33,606 nt of DNA. Source: Frankiales bacterium (lineage in GTDB: Bacteria > Actinomycetota > Actinomycetes > Mycobacteriales > SCTD01). The stretch covers positions 1-33,606 of the forward strand of contig JAODND010000061.1 in NCBI GenBank assembly GCA_025465465.1, written 5' to 3'. The first letter of the stretch is position 1. Every line of letters starts with the position of its first letter. The position numbers were made by a program, and so were the translations under genes. Below are positions 21,051 through 29,306 of this stretch, piece by piece. The notes beneath the pieces are model-generated. The model made no database searches. It worked only from the letters and a program-made list of their open reading frames with translations, and was not told where the DNA came from.

Positions 21051-23468
21051 CTAGCTGACGGCGAGGTAGTCCACGTCGACGTTGTTGCCCCGCGAGCCGG
21101 CCGGGTGGGTGCCGGCGACCGACACCCTGACGGTGTGGGTGCCGCGGCCCAGGCCCGAGAGCGTCCCGAGCCTGACACCGCAGCCGCTGTAGGAGCGGTA
21201 GAGGCCGAAGCGCTTGGTCACGCCACCCACGGCGACATTGGCATATCCGTTGTTGGGGCCGAGGCAGCCGACGAGCGTCACCGCCGACCCGTTGAACGTC
21301 ATGCTCAGCGAGCCTCCCGAGCTGCCGCCGCGGTGGAAGGTGCCGCCATGCGCGTTGGAGGACGAGAGCGACGACCAACCGGCCCCGAAGACGAGACCGC
21401 CGCTGGCGTCGTCGACCGTCTTGGTGATCGTGAAGTTGGGACCGGTCGCCACAGCAGAGTTGCCGACCGCATCCTTGACCGAGGGCGTGACGCGAACCGC
21501 GTACGACGCGCCGGCAACCCACGGCCGGGTCGGAACCAGCGTCGCGGACCGACGGTCCCCGGCGACACTCACCGAGACCGGCGCGTTGGCGCCGGAGGTG
21601 ACCGCGAGCAGGGTCGAGGACGACAGACCGGTGACCGGCTCCGAGAAGCTGATCACGACGGCCTTCTTTGCCGTCACTCCAGCGGACGGGGTGGCCCTGA
21701 CGGCCCTGGGAGCGGTCGTGTCGCGGACGAACGCCTGGCTCTTCGACCACGGCAGCATGTTGCCGAAGCTGTCGACGGCCTGGACGCGCCACACGAAGCT
21801 GCCGTCGCCCAGGTCAGTGGTCGGCGTGTAGGACTCCTGGTCCACCGCGGCGTCGGCCACCGTCGCGTCGTAGGACGGGTGGTCGGAGGTGGCGATCTCG
21901 ACGTGGTAGTACCAGGCGTCCTCGGGCGCGGCCTTGCCGGTGGCGGCGGCGAGATCGGCCGCGTAGGACTGCCAGTTCAGCGCCAGGTTGCCCTTGACGG
22001 CAGGCGTCCCCGTGGTGAGGGGTCGCGGCGTGACCTTGCGGAAGGACGGCGGCGTACTGGTCACCGGGCCGCAGGCTGTGGCGTCACAGGCCTGGACGGC
22101 GTAGTAGTAGGAGAGCGACGGGCTGCTCTCCCGCCACGACGTGGTCGGCGTCCACTGGTGACCCGAGGTCTCGGCGATCGACTGGATGTTCGTGAACGCG
22201 TCGTCCAGGGCGACGTAGACGCGGTAACGCGCGGCCTGCGTCGCGGAACCGTTCCAGCTGATGGTGGGGAAGTCGCTGCACAGACCCTTCTCGGCATCGG
22301 CCGCGCCCGGGTTCGTCACGGTGCACAGACCGTCGGGGTCCTGGCTGACCGAGTCGGTCTTCACCAGACCGAGGCCGGCGACGGCCGCGGACGGCGACCA
22401 GACGAAGGTCGCCGGCGAGGTCCAGTCACCGCGCTCACTGTCCTCGGAGGGGTCGGCGCAGTTGGTGGTGCCGGTCTCGCCGGAGCCCGCTGCCGGGGAG
22501 GCCGACGGGCTGGCCGTCGACGTCGGCGACGCGGATGCCGTTGCGGACGCGGATGGGCTCGCGGACGGGCTGTTGCAGTCACTCGTGACGGCGGTGGCCC
22601 CACTCGGGTCGGTGGTCGGCGGCAGGTAGGAGATGCCGGCCTGGGACACCGGGACCGTGGGTCCGGTCGCAGCCGCGCCCTTCCACTTGTCCAGTGCCCG
22701 GACCCGCCAGTACAGCGTCGTGCCGGGGTCCGGGATGTTGAAGTCGCATTGGCCGACGCTGTCCTTCGCGCCGTCGCCGGCCACCCCGGTGAACGGGGTG
22801 AGACGGGTGCGCGGCGTGAAGCAGGTGGTGTCGACGATCGACGCCTGGGTGCGCTGGGTCGGGCTCGGGGTGGTGTCCGGGGCGCTCGTGGACACACCCG
22901 GCGCCGGGAACGGCGTGCTGCTGATCTGGATCTGGTAGCCGCTCGCGTACTTCACCGGCGACCAGGAGAAGCTGGGGCGCAGCCCGCTGAACGTGACCGT
23001 GTTGACCTGGGGGGCGTCGCGCCAGCCGCGCGTGAACTGCGCGTCGCTGTGCGCCTGGCCCTCCTCGGAGCTCCAGTGGCCGACGGCCGAGCCCTTCAGC
23101 GCGGCAACCCGCCACACGTAGGTGGCGTGCGGAAGCGAGACCGGAAGCGTGACCGAAGTACCCGCGACGTCCGACGTGAACGACACGGACTTGTCGTCGG
23201 ACCAGGTGCCGTCGGTCCCGACCTGGACGCGGTAGCCGGTCGCGCCCGAGACGGCTCCCCACGAGAGGGAGACCGTCTTGAGCACGGCATGCGGCAGCGC
23301 CGCACTGCTGTCGTCCGGAGCCAGTGCCTGCGGCGCGGCGAGCGGCGCGGCGACGACCTCGGTCGAGGCTGCAGCCGTGCCTACCAGGCTCAGGGTCGCG
23401 GCTGACGCGAGCAGCGCGGCCGCGGTGGCGGCAGCGGCATAGGCGCGCGCGGTCGACGTGGTCTTCAC
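21051..23468 (-). CDS. Large secreted multidomain protein with fibronectin III-like and SbsA Ig-like domains
   Basis: An 805-residue exported protein of unknown function. The GTG at 23468, preceded by GAGGAG, gives a classical signal peptide (KTTSTARAYAAAA, then a hydrophobic run, cleavage near residue 35); a longer start 39 nt upstream is possible but dilutes the signal. Two fibronectin III-like regions (about 65-135 and 140-290, with WRV-type strands) are followed by a Ser/Ala/Thr/Pro linker (about 297-327) and two more such regions to about 580. An SbsA-like Ig domain (583-683) begins DTTAPRAVRATPSAG and contains VISFSEPVTGL. A C-terminal beta-sandwich (690-805) ends GNNVDVDYLAVS and resembles carbohydrate-binding tails of secreted actinobacterial proteins. 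No sortase motif is seen. It splits aroK from aroB. Confidence 0.85.
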   Translation of the reverse strand: MKTTSTARAYAAAATAAALLASAATLSLVGTAAASTEVVAAPLAAPQALAPDDSSAALPHAVLKTVSLSWGAVSGATGYRVQVGTDGTWSDDKSVSFTSDVAGTSVTLPVSLPHATYVWRVAALKGSAVGHWSSEEGQAHSDAQFTRGWRDAPQVNTVTFSGLRPSFSWSPVKYASGYQIQISSTPFPAPGVSTSAPDTTPSPTQRTQASIVDTTCFTPRTRLTPFTGVAGDGAKDSVGQCDFNIPDPGTTLYWRVRALDKWKGAAATGPTVPVSQAGISYLPPTTDPSGATAVTSDCNSPSASPSASATASASPTSTASPSASPAAGSGETGTTNCADPSEDSERGDWTSPATFVWSPSAAVAGLGLVKTDSVSQDPDGLCTVTNPGAADAEKGLCSDFPTISWNGSATQAARYRVYVALDDAFTNIQSIAETSGHQWTPTTSWRESSPSLSYYYAVQACDATACGPVTSTPPSFRKVTPRPLTTGTPAVKGNLALNWQSYAADLAAATGKAAPEDAWYYHVEIATSDHPSYDATVADAAVDQESYTPTTDLGDGSFVWRVQAVDSFGNMLPWSKSQAFVRDTTAPRAVRATPSAGVTAKKAVVISFSEPVTGLSSSTLLAVTSGANAPVSVSVAGDRRSATLVPTRPWVAGASYAVRVTPSVKDAVGNSAVATGPNFTITKTVDDASGGLVFGAGWSSLSSSNAHGGTFHRGGSSGGSLSMTFNGSAVTLVGCLGPNNGYANVAVGGVTKRFGLYRSYSGCGVRLGTLSGLGRGTHTVRVSVAGTHPAGSRGNNVDVDYLAVS

Positions 23469-23550
23469 AGGGCTCCTCGGGGTTCGAGACACGGCGAAGC
23501 GCGTCACGGCTGCCTGCAGTGTCGGCAGGGAACCCGGTGCACCTTGAGAC

Positions 23551-24051
23551 TCAGAGGCGAATGAGAACCTCTCGTGTCACATCCTCAGGCGACAAGTCGT
23601 CGGTCAGCACCTCGAAGCTCGCGACCTCCCGGTACAGCGGAAGCCTCGCCTCGAGCAGCTGGTGCAGCGAGGCGCGCGGGTTGAGGGCGAGCACAGGTCG
23701 GTCGCGGGCCAGCCCGACCCGTTTTGCCGCGGCGCCGAGCCCGACATTGAGGAAGGCCACCCGGTGACCCACGAGCAGCTCGCGCGCCGTGGCGGAGAGC
23801 ACGGCGCCACCGCCGAGGCTGAGTACGCCGTCGTGCGTGGCGAGCGCGGCCGCCACCGCCGACTGCTCGAGCTCGCGGAAGCGCTCCTCGGTGTCGTCGA
23901 AGAAGATCTCGGCGACGGTCTTCCCCGCCGCCTGCTCGATGTCGAGGTCGGTGTCACGGAAGCTCACCGCGAGGTGCTCGGCGAGCAGCCGGCCCACGGT
24001 CGTCTTGCCCGCGCCGGGAGGACCGACGAGGACGATCCTCGGTCGGGTCAC
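23551..24051 (-). CDS. aroK: Shikimate kinase
   Basis: Phosphorylates shikimate with ATP. The 166-residue protein starts [24 protein letters not shown] from a GTG, with the P-loop at 10-18, [20 protein letters not shown] for shikimate and metal binding, [10 protein letters not shown] for the substrate-binding glycine loop, and LARDRPVL in the lid. The start overlaps the aroC stop by 4 nt (GTGA). The 82 bp downstream (23469-23550), before the secreted-protein gene, contain only a 5-bp inverted repeat (CCTGC/GCAGG) and no gene. Confidence 0.96.
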   Translation of the reverse strand: MTRPRIVLVGPPGAGKTTVGRLLAEHLAVSFRDTDLDIEQAAGKTVAEIFFDDTEERFRELEQSAVAAALATHDGVLSLGGGAVLSATARELLVGHRVAFLNVGLGAAAKRVGLARDRPVLALNPRASLHQLLEARLPLYREVASFEVLTDDLSPEDVTREVLIRL

Positions 24052-25229
24052 CGGATCGTGAGGCTCTTCAGGTAGCTCTCGCAGTTGCGACGGCTCTCCT
24101 CGACGGAGTCGCCGCCGAACTTCTCCAGTGCCGCGTCGGCGAGCACGAGCGCCACCATCGCCTCGGCGACGACGCCCGCTGCAGGGACGGCGCAGACGTC
24201 GGACCGCTGGTGGTGGGCAACGGCCTCCTCCCCCGTCGCGGTGTCGATCGTCCTGAGCGCCCGGGGGATCGTGCTGATCGGCTTCATGGCGGCTCGCACC
24301 CTCAGCACCTCGCCCGAGGTCATCCCGCCCTCGGTCCCGCCGAGGTTGCCGCTCGTCCGCGTCAGGCCGTCCTCGCCGTGCACGATCTCGTCCATGACCT
24401 CGCTGCCCCGCTTGCGGGCGACCTCGAACCCGTCGCCTACCTCGACGCCCTTGATGGCCTGGATGCCCATCAGCGCCGCGGCGAGCTTGGCGTCGATGCG
24501 GCGGTCCCAATGCACATGGCTGCCGAGGCCGGGGGGCAGCCCGTAGACCAGCACCTCGACGACTCCTCCGAGCGTGTCGCCCTCGCTGTGTGCGGCGTCG
24601 ACCTCCGCGACCAGGCGGGTCTCGGCCTCCTTGTCGAAGACCCGCACCGGGCTCGCATCGATGGCTGGCAGGTCCTCAGGTGCGGGCAGCTGCGCGCCCG
24701 CGCCGACGGCCGCGCTGCCGATGCTGACGACGTGGCTGAGCACCTCGATGCCGAAGGCCTGCTTGAGGAAGTGCCTGGCGACGGTGCCGAGGGCGACGCG
24801 GGCAGCGGTCTCGCGCGCGCTCGCCCGCTCGAGAACGGGGCGCGCATCGTCGAAGCCGTACTTCTGCATGCCGACGAGGTCGGCATGGCCAGGACGGGGG
24901 CGGGTCAGCGGTGCGTTGCGGGCGCGTCCCTCGAGCACCTCAGGGTCGACCGGGTCCGCCGACATGACCGTCTCCCACTTCGGCCACTCGGTGTTGCCGA
25001 TCGTGACCGCCACCGGGCCGCCTTGTGTCAGTCCGTGTCGCACCCCGCCGAGGAACGTCACGACGTCCTGCTCGAAGGCCATCCTGGCACCCCGGCCGTA
25101 GCCGAGGCGCCGGCGTGCCAGATCGGCTGCGAGGTCGGCAGTGGTGACCGCAACGCCGGCGGGGAGCCCCTCGAGCACCGCCACGAGGGCGGGGCCGTGG
25201 GACTCCCCAGCGGTGATCCAGCGCAGCAT
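24048..25229 (-). CDS. aroC: Chorismate synthase
   Basis: Converts EPSP to chorismate using reduced FMN. The 393-residue protein has the three family signatures: [41 protein letters not shown] with [26 protein letters not shown] in pieces, and the C-terminal [28 protein letters not shown]. The ATG start and its likely SD (GGGAG, about 10 nt upstream) sit in opposite arms of a perfect 11-bp inverted repeat, described separately. It follows the PilP-like gene after 24 bp, so the pilus operon may read into the aro operon. Confidence 0.97.
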   Translation of the reverse strand: MLRWITAGESHGPALVAVLEGLPAGVAVTTADLAADLARRRLGYGRGARMAFEQDVVTFLGGVRHGLTQGGPVAVTIGNTEWPKWETVMSADPVDPEVLEGRARNAPLTRPRPGHADLVGMQKYGFDDARPVLERASARETAARVALGTVARHFLKQAFGIEVLSHVVSIGSAAVGAGAQLPAPEDLPAIDASPVRVFDKEAETRLVAEVDAAHSEGDTLGGVVEVLVYGLPPGLGSHVHWDRRIDAKLAAALMGIQAIKGVEVGDGFEVARKRGSEVMDEIVHGEDGLTRTSGNLGGTEGGMTSGEVLRVRAAMKPISTIPRALRTIDTATGEEAVAHHQRSDVCAVPAAGVVAEAMVALVLADAALEKFGGDSVEESRRNCESYLKSLTIR

Positions 25230-25249
25230 GGGAGCAGTCTCCCATGCTG
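25224..25249 (-). promoter_or_regulatory. Perfect 11-bp inverted repeat covering the aroC start codon and SD
   Basis: CAGCATGGGAG (25224-25234) and CTCCCATGCTG (25239-25249) are exact reverse complements separated by 4 nt. In the minus-strand mRNA the 5' arm carries GGGAG, the best SD for aroC, and the 3' arm carries the aroC ATG. The hairpin would hide both. It could also be a U-less terminator after the pilus genes. Each arm contains an ATG; the upstream one is in another frame. Confidence 0.75.
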
Positions 25250-25253
25250 GCTG

Positions 25254-25928
25254 TCACAAGACGGAGATGACCTCGTTGACGGTCATGTCCTTGGGATCGT
25301 CGTCGCCGACCTGGACGGTGACCGACCAGACACCTCTGGCGGACTGCTGGAAGGACAGCAGCTTGATCTCCGACGTGCGGCCGAAGACGCTGCCGATCCG
25401 CGCGTACTGCGCCTTGCCTGCGACCGAGAAGGCAGCGGTCCGACCCGAGCCGGAGCCAGTGACCTTCAGCAGCTTGAGCTGGTAGGTCGTGGCGATGGGC
25501 GCGGCAGGCGTAACGGTCGTCCCCGTCGTGCCCGTCGTACCTGTCGTGCCTGTCCCCGTGCCGGTGCCCGTGCCAGTGCCCGTGCCAGTGGTGGTCGCCG
25601 GAGCGACGACGGCCACGGGCATCATGTACAGCGCCAGGAAGGGATCACGGCCGATCTTCATGGCCGACGCGGCCGGCAGCTTGACGGTCGTCGGGACGTG
25701 CGAGTTCAGGGTCGTCTTGACGGGCGTCGTCGCGACGGTCCTGGCCGGCACACCACGTGCTACCGGGACGTTGAGGCTGGCGTCGGTCTTCGACCCGCCG
25801 TGCAGCAGGAAGAACCCCGCGCCGGCGAGGACGGCGACACCGAGGACGCCGCCGACGAGCACCGGCACCCTGCGGTTCGAGCCCTCGTCGGTCGCGTCAG
25901 GAACCGCGGCGAATGTGTTGTCAGTCAT
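25254..25928 (-). CDS. PilP-like bitopic membrane protein of the type IV pilus cluster
   Basis: A 224-residue protein with one transmembrane segment (about 21-43) after a short acidic N-terminus. A periplasm-facing part contains KIGRDPFLALY, resembling the RDPF motif of PilP/GspC-type proteins, then a Thr/Gly repeat of about 27 residues, then a compact domain (YQLKLLKVTGS; ARIGSVFGRTSEIKLLSF; VNEVISVL). In diderms PilP joins PilMNO to the secretin PilQ, which a monoderm should lack. It begins 8 bp after the PilO-like gene and is last in the cluster. Assignment as PilP-like rests on position, topology and a short motif. Confidence 0.6.
   Translation of the reverse strand: MTDNTFAAVPDATDEGSNRRVPVLVGGVLGVAVLAGAGFFLLHGGSKTDASLNVPVARGVPARTVATTPVKTTLNSHVPTTVKLPAASAMKIGRDPFLALYMMPVAVVAPATTTGTGTGTGTGTGTGTTGTTGTTGTTVTPAAPIATTYQLKLLKVTGSGSGRTAAFSVAGKAQYARIGSVFGRTSEIKLLSFQQSARGVWSVTVQVGDDDPKDMTVNEVISVL
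25516..25593 (-). repeat. In-frame 9-bp and 6-bp tandem repeats in the PilP-like gene
   Basis: On the plus strand four GTCGTSCCC-like 9-mers (25516-25551) run into GTGCCC/GTGCCA 6-mers (25558-25593). They encode alternating Gly-Thr and Thr-Thr-Gly units in the PilP-like protein. Unit lengths are multiples of three, so changes in copy number would alter linker length without shifting the frame. Confidence 0.8.
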
Positions 25929-25936
25929 CTCTGCCT

Positions 25937-26629
25937 CTACTTCGCGGTCGCGAGGGCTGCGGTGGAACCACCCTGGGTCTGGAAGACCAACCCGGTGATG
26001 GTGGCGGTGAGGACCTTGCCGCTGTCGGTCGACGGCTGCGACACCGCCGGCTTGACCGGGTTGGTGCCGGGCACGACCGAGAAGGTCGTGACGCGGAAGG
26101 CGCGGGCGAGGCCCTCGAGACGGTCGAGGTACTCAGCCACCTGGAAGTAGCTGCCGACCACGTTCAGCGTCACGCCGACGGACTCGAGACTCCCGACGGC
26201 CGCTGCGGCCGCACCGCTGGGGCGGGCCGTGCCCGTCGCCGCGGTCGCCGCGGTCGTCGATCCGGTCGCCGCGGTCGCGGGAGCGACGGCGGTCGGCGGG
26301 GTCGGCGCCATCGAGACGAGCTCGACGCCCGTGTCGTCCGCCGCCGAGTTCAGCGAGCGGATGAGGGTGGGCATCGCGCCGTTGTTCGGGATCTTTGCGG
26401 CAACGGCAGCCAGCGTCGCCTGCTGCTTGGGCAGGTCCTTGGCCTGGGCCTTCAGCGCGGCGATCTGGGTCTGCAGGACCTGGTTGGCCTGCTGCTTCTC
26501 GCTCACCTGGGTGCGCAGCGCGGCGGCGTTCGCACGCTTCGGTGAGACCAGGAGGAACCAGCCTCCGGCCACGAGCACCAGGGCAGCGACCGCGGCGAGC
26601 GCGACCCACTGCTTCATCTTCGAGTTCAC
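25937..26629 (-). CDS. pilO: PilO-like type IV pilus alignment protein
   Basis: A 230-residue inner-membrane protein expected to pair with PilN in the pilus alignment complex. One transmembrane helix (8-28) is followed by a coiled coil (about 35-80, Gln/Lys/Ala-rich) and, after an Ala/Thr-rich linker (108-140), a ferredoxin-like C-terminal domain beginning SLESVGVTLNVVGSYFQVAEYLDRLEG, the typical PilO pattern. The GTG start lies 1 bp after the pilN stop. The Ala/Thr linker is longer than I would expect for PilO. Confidence 0.85.
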   Translation of the reverse strand: MNSKMKQWVALAAVAALVLVAGGWFLLVSPKRANAAALRTQVSEKQQANQVLQTQIAALKAQAKDLPKQQATLAAVAAKIPNNGAMPTLIRSLNSAADDTGVELVSMAPTPPTAVAPATAATGSTTAATAATGTARPSGAAAAAVGSLESVGVTLNVVGSYFQVAEYLDRLEGLARAFRVTTFSVVPGTNPVKPAVSQPSTDSGKVLTATITGLVFQTQGGSTAALATAK

Positions 26630-26630
26630 G

Positions 26631-27311
26631 TCAGTCTCCGAGCGGCTTGGTGTAGCGGCCCGACAGAGCGGCCGGCGTCAGGTTGGCGGTCGAGGTGAAG
26701 TTGACCGTCTTGCGGGTGCCCATCAAGGTCTCGTTGGAGGCCGAGAAGTAGGGGTCGCTGTAGTTCTTCTGACCGCCCAGCGACTCGAGCCACAGGGCCA
26801 AGTCGTCGTGGTCGAAGCCGACACCGGTCACGGCGAGGGTCCCGATGGAGGCGGCGGCAGCCGTGCCGGCTGCGCCAGGGGCGGGAGCGGCGGGGGCCAC
26901 CTGCGTGTAGGTGAGGCTCTTGAGCCAGACCGTGCTGGGGACCGAGAGGCTCAGGTCGTGCAGCAGCTGTGAGTAGCGCACCTCCTGACCCATGGCCGTC
27001 GTGAGCTGAGCCTGCGCCGCAGCCGCGGCGTCATAGGTGGCCGTCACGTTGGCGTAGGACGCCTTCTGCTTGATCAGGCTCGTGGACTGGCTGCTTGCCC
27101 TGTCCAAGTCGCTGTTCGCCGACGACACGCTGTGCGAGGCGGAGACGAACAACAGGCCGACGACGCCGACGGTGGCGACGAGGCCGACACCGAGGCTGAC
27201 CTGCACCTTGCGGAGCATCGCCGTCTCGGCGATCTCCGGCGGCAGCAGGTTGACCCGCGGCAGTTGCGAGTTGGTCATGCCGAGGCGCACCTCGGAGCTG
27301 ACGACGGTCAC
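26631..27311 (-). CDS. pilN: PilN-like type IV pilus assembly protein
   Basis: A 226-residue protein with the PilN signature PRVNLLPPEI at about 18-27; in known systems this short cytoplasmic VNLLP segment inserts into PilM. A transmembrane helix (38-58), a coiled coil (60-110) and a periplasmic fold (VPSTVWLKSLTYTQ; ALWLESLGGQ) follow. The GTG start overlaps the pilM stop by 4 nt; an ATG 33 nt downstream, just before the motif, is an alternative. Confidence 0.9.
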   Translation of the reverse strand: MTVVSSEVRLGMTNSQLPRVNLLPPEIAETAMLRKVQVSLGVGLVATVGVVGLLFVSASHSVSSANSDLDRASSQSTSLIKQKASYANVTATYDAAAAAQAQLTTAMGQEVRYSQLLHDLSLSVPSTVWLKSLTYTQVAPAAPAPGAAGTAAAASIGTLAVTGVGFDHDDLALWLESLGGQKNYSDPYFSASNETLMGTRKTVNFTSTANLTPAALSGRYTKPLGD

Positions 27312-28372
27312 GAGGACACCCCCATGGCGAGGCCCACCGGAACCGCGACCATGGGCTCGACGTAGGCGAGCTGGTCGGGGGTCAGGCCGGTCTTGCCGAG
27401 CTTGAGCATGGACAGAGGTCGGGCGGCCTGCACAGGCAGGCGGGTCGCGGTGGCGAGGCGGTCAGCCAGGCCGGTGAGGCGGGAGCCGCCTCCGGAGAGG
27501 ACAACGCGGTCGATGCGCGCTGCGCCCGGCTGGGCCATGTAGTAGTCCAGTGAGCCGCGCACCTCCTCCACGAAGGAGTTCGCCGTGCCCTCGATGGCAC
27601 GGCCCGCGGGTGAGGACTCGGCGCCACCGGGGACCGACGCCATGCCGGACTCCTGCTTGATGGACTCGGCCTGCTCGGCAGGGACGCCGAGGCGCTCCGC
27701 CACCGCGTCGGTGATGTCCCCGCCGCCCATCAGCAGGATGCGGACGAAGCGCGGGACGCCGCCCTGGTGGATGACGATGTTCGTGACCTGGGCCCCGACG
27801 TCGACGAGGGCCTCGGCCCCGGCCGGCTCGAAGCCGCCGTGCTCGAGGGACACGAGCGACCGGAGGACGGCGAAGGAGGTGAGGTCGACCATGGTCGGCT
27901 GCAGGCCGGCGCGGGTCACGGCGTCGATGGCCGAGCCGACCATGTCGCGGGCCGCGGCGACGAGCAGGACGCGCAGCATGCGCGCACCGGAGTCGTTGGT
28001 GAACTCCTCGAGCCGGTGGAAGTCCAGGATCGCCTGGTCGACGGGCATGGGTACGTAGTCCTGGACCTGGAAGGCGAGCGCCTTGCGCAGCTCGCCGTCG
28101 GGCATCCAGGGCAGGTCGACCTGGCGGACGACCACCTTCTGGTTGGCCACGCCGACGACCACCTTGCGGGTGCTGAACTTCGCCTGGGCCCACAGCTGGC
28201 GGATCGCGGCAGCCACCGCGTCAGGATCCGCGACTTCCCCGTCGCGCACCGCGCCGACCGGGAGGGCGACCTGACCGAAGCGCTCCAGGGTGGCCGTCCC
28301 CTTGCCCAGCGTCAGCTCGGCCGCCCGGACGCCAGACGTCCCGATGTCGAGACCCACGACTCTGCTTGCCAC
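27308..28372 (-). CDS. pilM: PilM, actin-like type IV pilus assembly ATPase
   Basis: The cytoplasmic actin-like component of the PilMNO complex. From the GTG at 28372, preceded by GAGGGG, the protein is 354 residues and starts VASRVVGLDIGTSGVRAAELT, the phosphate-1 loop of the family. It has VVVGVANQKVVVRQVDLPWMPDGELRKA in two parts, the adenosine-region VDVGAQVTNIVIHQGG, and the C-terminal VVLSGGGSRLTGLADRLA. The open frame reaches 132 nt farther upstream but that part has no family similarity. It starts a second pil transcription unit after a 138-bp gap. Confidence 0.93.
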   Translation of the reverse strand: MASRVVGLDIGTSGVRAAELTLGKGTATLERFGQVALPVGAVRDGEVADPDAVAAAIRQLWAQAKFSTRKVVVGVANQKVVVRQVDLPWMPDGELRKALAFQVQDYVPMPVDQAILDFHRLEEFTNDSGARMLRVLLVAAARDMVGSAIDAVTRAGLQPTMVDLTSFAVLRSLVSLEHGGFEPAGAEALVDVGAQVTNIVIHQGGVPRFVRILLMGGGDITDAVAERLGVPAEQAESIKQESGMASVPGGAESSPAGRAIEGTANSFVEEVRGSLDYYMAQPGAARIDRVVLSGGGSRLTGLADRLATATRLPVQAARPLSMLKLGKTGLTPDQLAYVEPMVAVPVGLAMGVSS

Positions 28373-28408
28373 TACTCGTCCCCTCGATGTGCGACCGCAG
28401 TCGCGAGG

Positions 28409-28430
28409 TCCGGTCTGCCTGCAAACCGGT
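28409..28430. promoter_or_regulatory. Imperfect 20-bp palindrome upstream of pilM
   Basis: CCGGTCTGCC and TGCAAACCGG (28410-28429) are inverted halves matching at 8 of 10 positions. It sits between the post-pilD hairpin and the pilM start, in the 138-bp gap where a pilM promoter is expected. A regulator operator is possible; I could not place -35/-10 boxes with confidence. Confidence 0.35.
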
Positions 28431-28476
28431 GTCGAGAGAAATGTCGGTCGCTGTGCGGCACTCCTTGAGTCATTGG

Positions 28477-28500
28477 GCCGACTGGGCTCCGCCAGTCGGC
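28477..28500 (-). terminator. Hairpin downstream of pilD
   Basis: GCCGACTGG (28477-28485) and CCAGTCGGC (28492-28500) form a perfect 9-bp stem with a 6-nt loop. It begins 10 nt after the pilD stop on the minus strand. There is no U-tract, as is common for actinobacterial terminators. It probably separates the pilin/pilD unit from the pilMNO unit. Confidence 0.6.
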
Positions 28501-28510
28501 GCAACGTTCG

Positions 28511-29293
28511 TCAGGCGACCAGGGTCGAGGTGTAGGCGTGCGCCAGCGCGGGCCCGAACATGATCCCGACGAGGGCACCGAGCAGCATGAAGGGGCCGAA
28601 CGGCACCTTCGACTTGCGGCCGCCCCTGCCTGCCACGATCACAGCGATGCCGAACAGGCCGCCGAGCAGGAAACCAGCAAACGCGCCCACCGCCAGCGCA
28701 CCCCAGGACACCCAGGCGAGCAACGCTCCCAGCGTCGGCGCCAGCTTCACGTCGCCGAAGCCCATTCCGCCCGGGTAGACGAACCAGAGCAGGGCGTAGA
28801 ACCCGCCCAGGGCAAGCGCACCCAAGGCAGCTCGTTCCAGGTGATGGAAGTCGGAGTCCGTCAGCGCGGCGAGCGCGAGCACCACCGCCACAACAGCCCA
28901 CGACGGCTTCGTGAGCACGTCCGGCAGGCGCTTCGTGTCGATGTCGATCAGCGCCAGCGCGAGGCCGGCGGCGGCGAGCCACAGGTAGGCGACGAGAGCC
29001 ACCTGGGCGCCGAACCGCCAGGCCATCGCGGCGAAGAGTGCTGCCGTCGCCGCCTCCACCAGCGGGTAGCGGGGGCTGATGGGGTTGCGGCAGTCGCGGC
29101 AGCGGCCGCGGAGAAGCAGCCAACCGAGCACCGGCACGTTGTCGCGGTTGCGGATGGCGTTGCCGCACTGCGGGCAGGCGCTGGGTGGTGAGACGACCGA
29201 CTCACCTCTCGGCACCCGCCAGATGACGACGTTGAGAAAGCTCCCGATCGCGAGTCCCAACACGGCGCAGAGGACTGCCAGCAGGAGCGTCAC
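28511..29293 (-). CDS. pilD: Prepilin peptidase / N-methyltransferase
   Basis: The membrane aspartyl protease that cleaves prepilins after the leader glycine and methylates the new N-terminus. The 260-residue polytopic protein has the N-terminal methylase-type domain with two CxxC pairs (ACPQCGNAI and RCRDCRNPI, zinc ligands), GSFLNVVIWR, the first catalytic Asp in LIDIDTKRLPD and the second in GGMGFGDVKL. About seven to eight hydrophobic segments are seen. It begins 13 bp after the PilX-like gene, placed with its substrates. Confidence 0.95.
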   Translation of the reverse strand: MTLLLAVLCAVLGLAIGSFLNVVIWRVPRGESVVSPPSACPQCGNAIRNRDNVPVLGWLLLRGRCRDCRNPISPRYPLVEAATAALFAAMAWRFGAQVALVAYLWLAAAGLALALIDIDTKRLPDVLTKPSWAVVAVVLALAALTDSDFHHLERAALGALALGGFYALLWFVYPGGMGFGDVKLAPTLGALLAWVSWGALAVGAFAGFLLGGLFGIAVIVAGRGGRKSKVPFGPFMLLGALVGIMFGPALAHAYTSTLVA

Positions 29294-29306
29294 GCCGCAG
29301 AGCCTA

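Noticed and set aside
22480..22580. Ser/Ala/Pro repeat in the secreted protein gene as a possible mobile or phase-variable repeat.
   Set aside because: The nucleotide repeats are degenerate and typical of low-complexity linkers in GC-rich genomes.
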